Part shown: positions 61,790 through 64,000 of the stretch, in pieces
Layout of the letters: each line of letters opens with the position of its first letter
How positions within the stretch are numbered: position 1 is the stretch's first letter
Source: Pacificispira sp002696645
Lineage (GTDB): Bacteria > Pseudomonadota > Alphaproteobacteria > UBA8366 > Aestuariispiraceae
Assembly (NCBI RefSeq): GCF_048892425.1
Contig: NZ_JBLZHU010000010.1
Location: forward strand, 85,182-149,181
DNA: 64,000 nucleotides
Direction: 5' to 3'
Program-made: the position numbers and the translations under genes
The notes under the pieces: generated by a model
The model's input: the letters and a program-made list of their open reading frames with translations, nothing else
Database searches by the model: none
What the model was told of the DNA's origin: nothing

Positions 61790-63295
61790 TCATTCCATGG
61801 CCTGGGCGACCTGAGTACGGGGCTCGACCGCAGCATATTGGGATTCGAGCTTGTCCCGCAGGCTTTCGAACCTTGCCAGTTCCGCCCCTTTCAGGGTTTT
61901 GCCGGTGGGAAGCTTAACGCCCTGTGGATTGACCTGCTTGTTGTTCACATGGACTTCATAATGCAGGTGTGGCCCGGTAGAGCGTCCAGATGTGCCGACA
62001 TAGCCGATGATCTGACGCTGGTCGACGCGGGCGCCGGCTTTGATGCGGCTGTCAATACGACTCAGATGGGCATAGGCGGTCTTATAGGTGCCATTGTGCC
62101 GAATGCGGATATAGCGACCATAGCCCCCATTCCAGCCGGCCATTTCCACAACGCCATCGCCAGCCGCATAGATCGGCGTTCCTGTCGGGGCGGCAAAGTC
62201 CAATCCTTTATGCATTTTGTTATAGCCCAGGATCGGATGGAAGCGTTTACCAAAGCCAGATGAAATGCGCGCGCCTTCGACCGGGGTACGCAGCAATGCA
62301 CGGCGCACCGACTGCCCCTTGCTGTCATAGTAATCGGATCGCCCCTCATCATCTTCAAAGCGATAGAATCGCTTTATTGTGCCAGCGACCGTCATTTCTG
62401 CCATCATGATATCGCCAAAATCCACGGTCTCACCCTCATCGGTGCGCCGTTCTTGGAACATCAGGGAGAATCGGTCACCGGGTTGCACTTCCCGTTGAAA
62501 GTCGATGTCAAAAGAGAAAATATTGATCAAGGACCCCAGAACGGCATTGGGCACACCTGCATGACGGGCCGCGACATAGAGGGAACTGTCAATTTCCCCA
62601 TCTGCCCGAACGATGTGATCGCTTAATTCACGCATGTCTTCGACGGCGGTATAGCCATCTTCCGATTCTGTCACATGGATGGAGCGCAATCCGTCTGGAT
62701 GAAAGGCCAGCGCCGTGACTTTACCAATGGATCCTTCGACCGTGGGCACCATGGTGACGTCCATCGTCTGACCCGGGCGCAAATGGCGCGGGTCGAAGGC
62801 TTCCGACAGGGACTGCACCAGCGAATAAGCGGTCGCGCGGTCAAGACCGACATCCAACAGGACGGACATGAAGGTGTTTCCGGGCGCGATCTCCACATGC
62901 ACTGTATAGGGTTGCGACAATAACCCGTCATGGGCGGTCGAATCGGATCCTAAAGCCGCCAGTTCCCATTGCTCTGACAGCTTCACGGAAGAAACCGTGC
63001 CGCTGGCTGATGGCAACAGCGCATCATAAGATTCGTTTGTCGCTACCGCACGGTTCATTGGAATGGACGGCTCAGACATCATGGTGATGCCCAGGCCCGC
63101 AGCCAATCCCAATCCTGAAAGTGTCAACAGGCCGGTCATAAAGCGCCGCCGTTTACTGACGGGGTGACCGGCGCGATGGGTGACGAAATAGTGGTCATCA
63201 GTGTGTGATGGGATGCCCAGGCGACGCAGCAGTCTCGCCTTTGCCCTGCTCGCAGATCCCCGCAGGGCCCGAAAATGCGCCTTGTCGACTTCCAC
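61790..63295 (-). CDS. M23 peptidoglycan DD-metallopeptidase (MepM/LytM-like)
   Basis: 501 residues from a GTG. A cytoplasmic basic start and one membrane anchor (residues ~52-75; FMTGLLTLSGLGLAAGLGIT), a periplasmic region with OapA/LysM-like parts (PGNTFMSVLLDVGLDRATAY), then the LytM domain: SGFGKRFHPILGYNKMHKGLDFAAP and GRSTGPHLHYEVHVN, with the HxxxD and HxH zinc motifs intact. Cleaves peptide cross-links for wall growth. Confidence 0.93.
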   Translation of the reverse strand: MEVDKAHFRALRGSASRAKARLLRRLGIPSHTDDHYFVTHRAGHPVSKRRRFMTGLLTLSGLGLAAGLGITMMSEPSIPMNRAVATNESYDALLPSASGTVSSVKLSEQWELAALGSDSTAHDGLLSQPYTVHVEIAPGNTFMSVLLDVGLDRATAYSLVQSLSEAFDPRHLRPGQTMDVTMVPTVEGSIGKVTALAFHPDGLRSIHVTESEDGYTAVEDMRELSDHIVRADGEIDSSLYVAARHAGVPNAVLGSLINIFSFDIDFQREVQPGDRFSLMFQERRTDEGETVDFGDIMMAEMTVAGTIKRFYRFEDDEGRSDYYDSKGQSVRRALLRTPVEGARISSGFGKRFHPILGYNKMHKGLDFAAPTGTPIYAAGDGVVEMAGWNGGYGRYIRIRHNGTYKTAYAHLSRIDSRIKAGARVDQRQIIGYVGTSGRSTGPHLHYEVHVNNKQVNPQGVKLPTGKTLKGAELARFESLRDKLESQYAAVEPRTQVAQAME

Positions 63296-63665
63296 GAAAC
63301 CTTGCTCCCATCTCCCTGAATCAAGACCATCGTCATTGATGCAGGCCCGTTAATGCCCATATTCACAATAGGTTTCGCCTCGTCAAAACGGTGACAGAAA
63401 CCGATTCTCTATCGTGATTCGCCAGTTCGTCTAAGCAAATATCAGGCCGAACGTGCGAAAAACAGCGGTTTTTAAGAAAAAACGACTGATATCTGTCGGT
63501 CATTTGCCTTAACACCGTTATCGATACTGGTTGGTGCGAAAACCGTCAAGTTGATGAATTAAGGCATTTCAAAGCCTTGCCTGAAAAAGAGGGTGGAAAA
63601 CCGCGATGTCTCGGGGTCGGAATTAAAAAAAACGCACTGGGTTCAAAAAAGTTTCTCAAAACCGT

Positions 63666-63694
63666 TTGACACCCCCGGACATGGCCCGTATAAG
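63666..63694 (+). promoter_or_regulatory. Near-consensus promoter, probably of an rRNA operon
   Basis: TTGACA (63666-63671), 17-bp spacer, TATAAG (63689-63694), with an A/T-rich upstream tract at 63625-63660 resembling an UP element. Confidence 0.65.
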
Positions 63695-63700
63695 CCGCCT

Positions 63701-64000
63701 CCTCGACGAGGGAACACCGACGCCAACGCGGCGACGGCGACCCGGATCGGAACAGAATATCGGTTATTTGACATTGTTGATATATGGAAGGGATACGCGG
63801 TTGGCGGTGGTCTTTTGGCTGCGGTTGATTGTGTATCTTGATGAATAGTCAAGTTACGTTTGAGCTGCTTGGCTGGTACTTTAGGGTGCTGGTTGGGTGG
63901 TGAGATTGGATCAATGAGAATACCCTTTGAGCTTAGGTGGATGTGCTTAGATGATATCTGGGCGCGTTATCAGCCATGTCTCCCCCCGGGGATGTGGTAT
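63701..64000 (+). other. Putative leader of an rRNA operon (16S outside window)
   Basis: After the strong promoter, ~300 bp contain no credible gene. TTATTTGACATTGTTGATAT (63764-63783) resembles the antitermination boxA/leader motif that precedes 16S genes in alphaproteobacteria. The 16S start motif itself is not reached by base 64000, so this is an inference. The 63296-63660 stretch before the promoter shows nothing else recognisable. Confidence 0.45.

Overview
The window looks like a chromosomal segment of a marine-type alphaproteobacterium, possibly Rhodospirillales-like; I cannot name a genus. The evidence is a CcrM-type GANTC methyltransferase, Usg and DUF1127 proteins, an atpI-B-E-b'-b gene order with two b-type subunits, an RNase E with an acidic insert in its S1 domain, and a DddP-type DMSP lyase. 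I saw no tRNA, rRNA gene body or CRISPR array.

Region 1-10.4 kb is the most unusual part. It appears to be a polymorphic toxin/immunity array. A 738-residue Pro/Ser/Thr/Gln-rich carrier protein with a C-terminal tip (7885-10101, minus) meets a membrane-anchored Sel1-repeat gene (7086-7880, plus) tail to tail. The same convergent pair is repeated three more times upstream, but there the toxin partner is only an orphan C-terminal tip. Short homology seeds (31 and 55 bp) or a longer 3' homology block link the orphan tips to the full-length gene. Three Sel1 genes have the same compact promoter that would give leaderless mRNAs. One orphan tip has been split by a 3080-bp IS1595-family element (794-3873) with 8-bp target duplications. 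That element carries three cargo genes, one of which resembles the BstA-type phage-defence/P63C-like family.

Region 10.4-27.5 kb is mostly core: DUF2062 protein, D-lactate dehydrogenase-like flavoprotein, LysR regulator, BLUF photoreceptor, ccrM with a dense GANTC cluster at its promoter, rnhB, CPA2 antiporter, AsmA, TetR, a 266-bp cruciform element, HutD, groESL under a CIRCE operator, Usg, a class II amidotransferase and a DddP-like lyase.

Region 27.7-29.0 kb is an AT-rich two-gene island encoding a DarT-like DNA ADP-ribosyltransferase and a NADAR-type antitoxin. It sits between the DddP-like gene and a dimethylglycine dehydrogenase-like flavoprotein.

Region 31.6-45 kb holds rlmJ, a lipid/glycan cluster (methyltransferase, methyltransferase-glycosyltransferase fusion, LPG-synthase-like membrane protein), the cell-wall pair mrcA-amiC, rne with a long structured leader, bcp and a DUF455 gene. 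Region 45-64 kb holds ohr/ohrR, a phosphotransferase, two TIGR0428x glycosyltransferases, yidD, a NifU-like scaffold, folE, the F0 ATP synthase operon, a hydrolase, an EVE protein, two MFS transporters, a DksA-like protein, an M14 peptidase with a coupled SLC13-type transporter, a GST and an M23 peptidase. The last 350 bp carry a near-consensus promoter and what looks like the leader of an rRNA operon whose 16S gene would start beyond the window.
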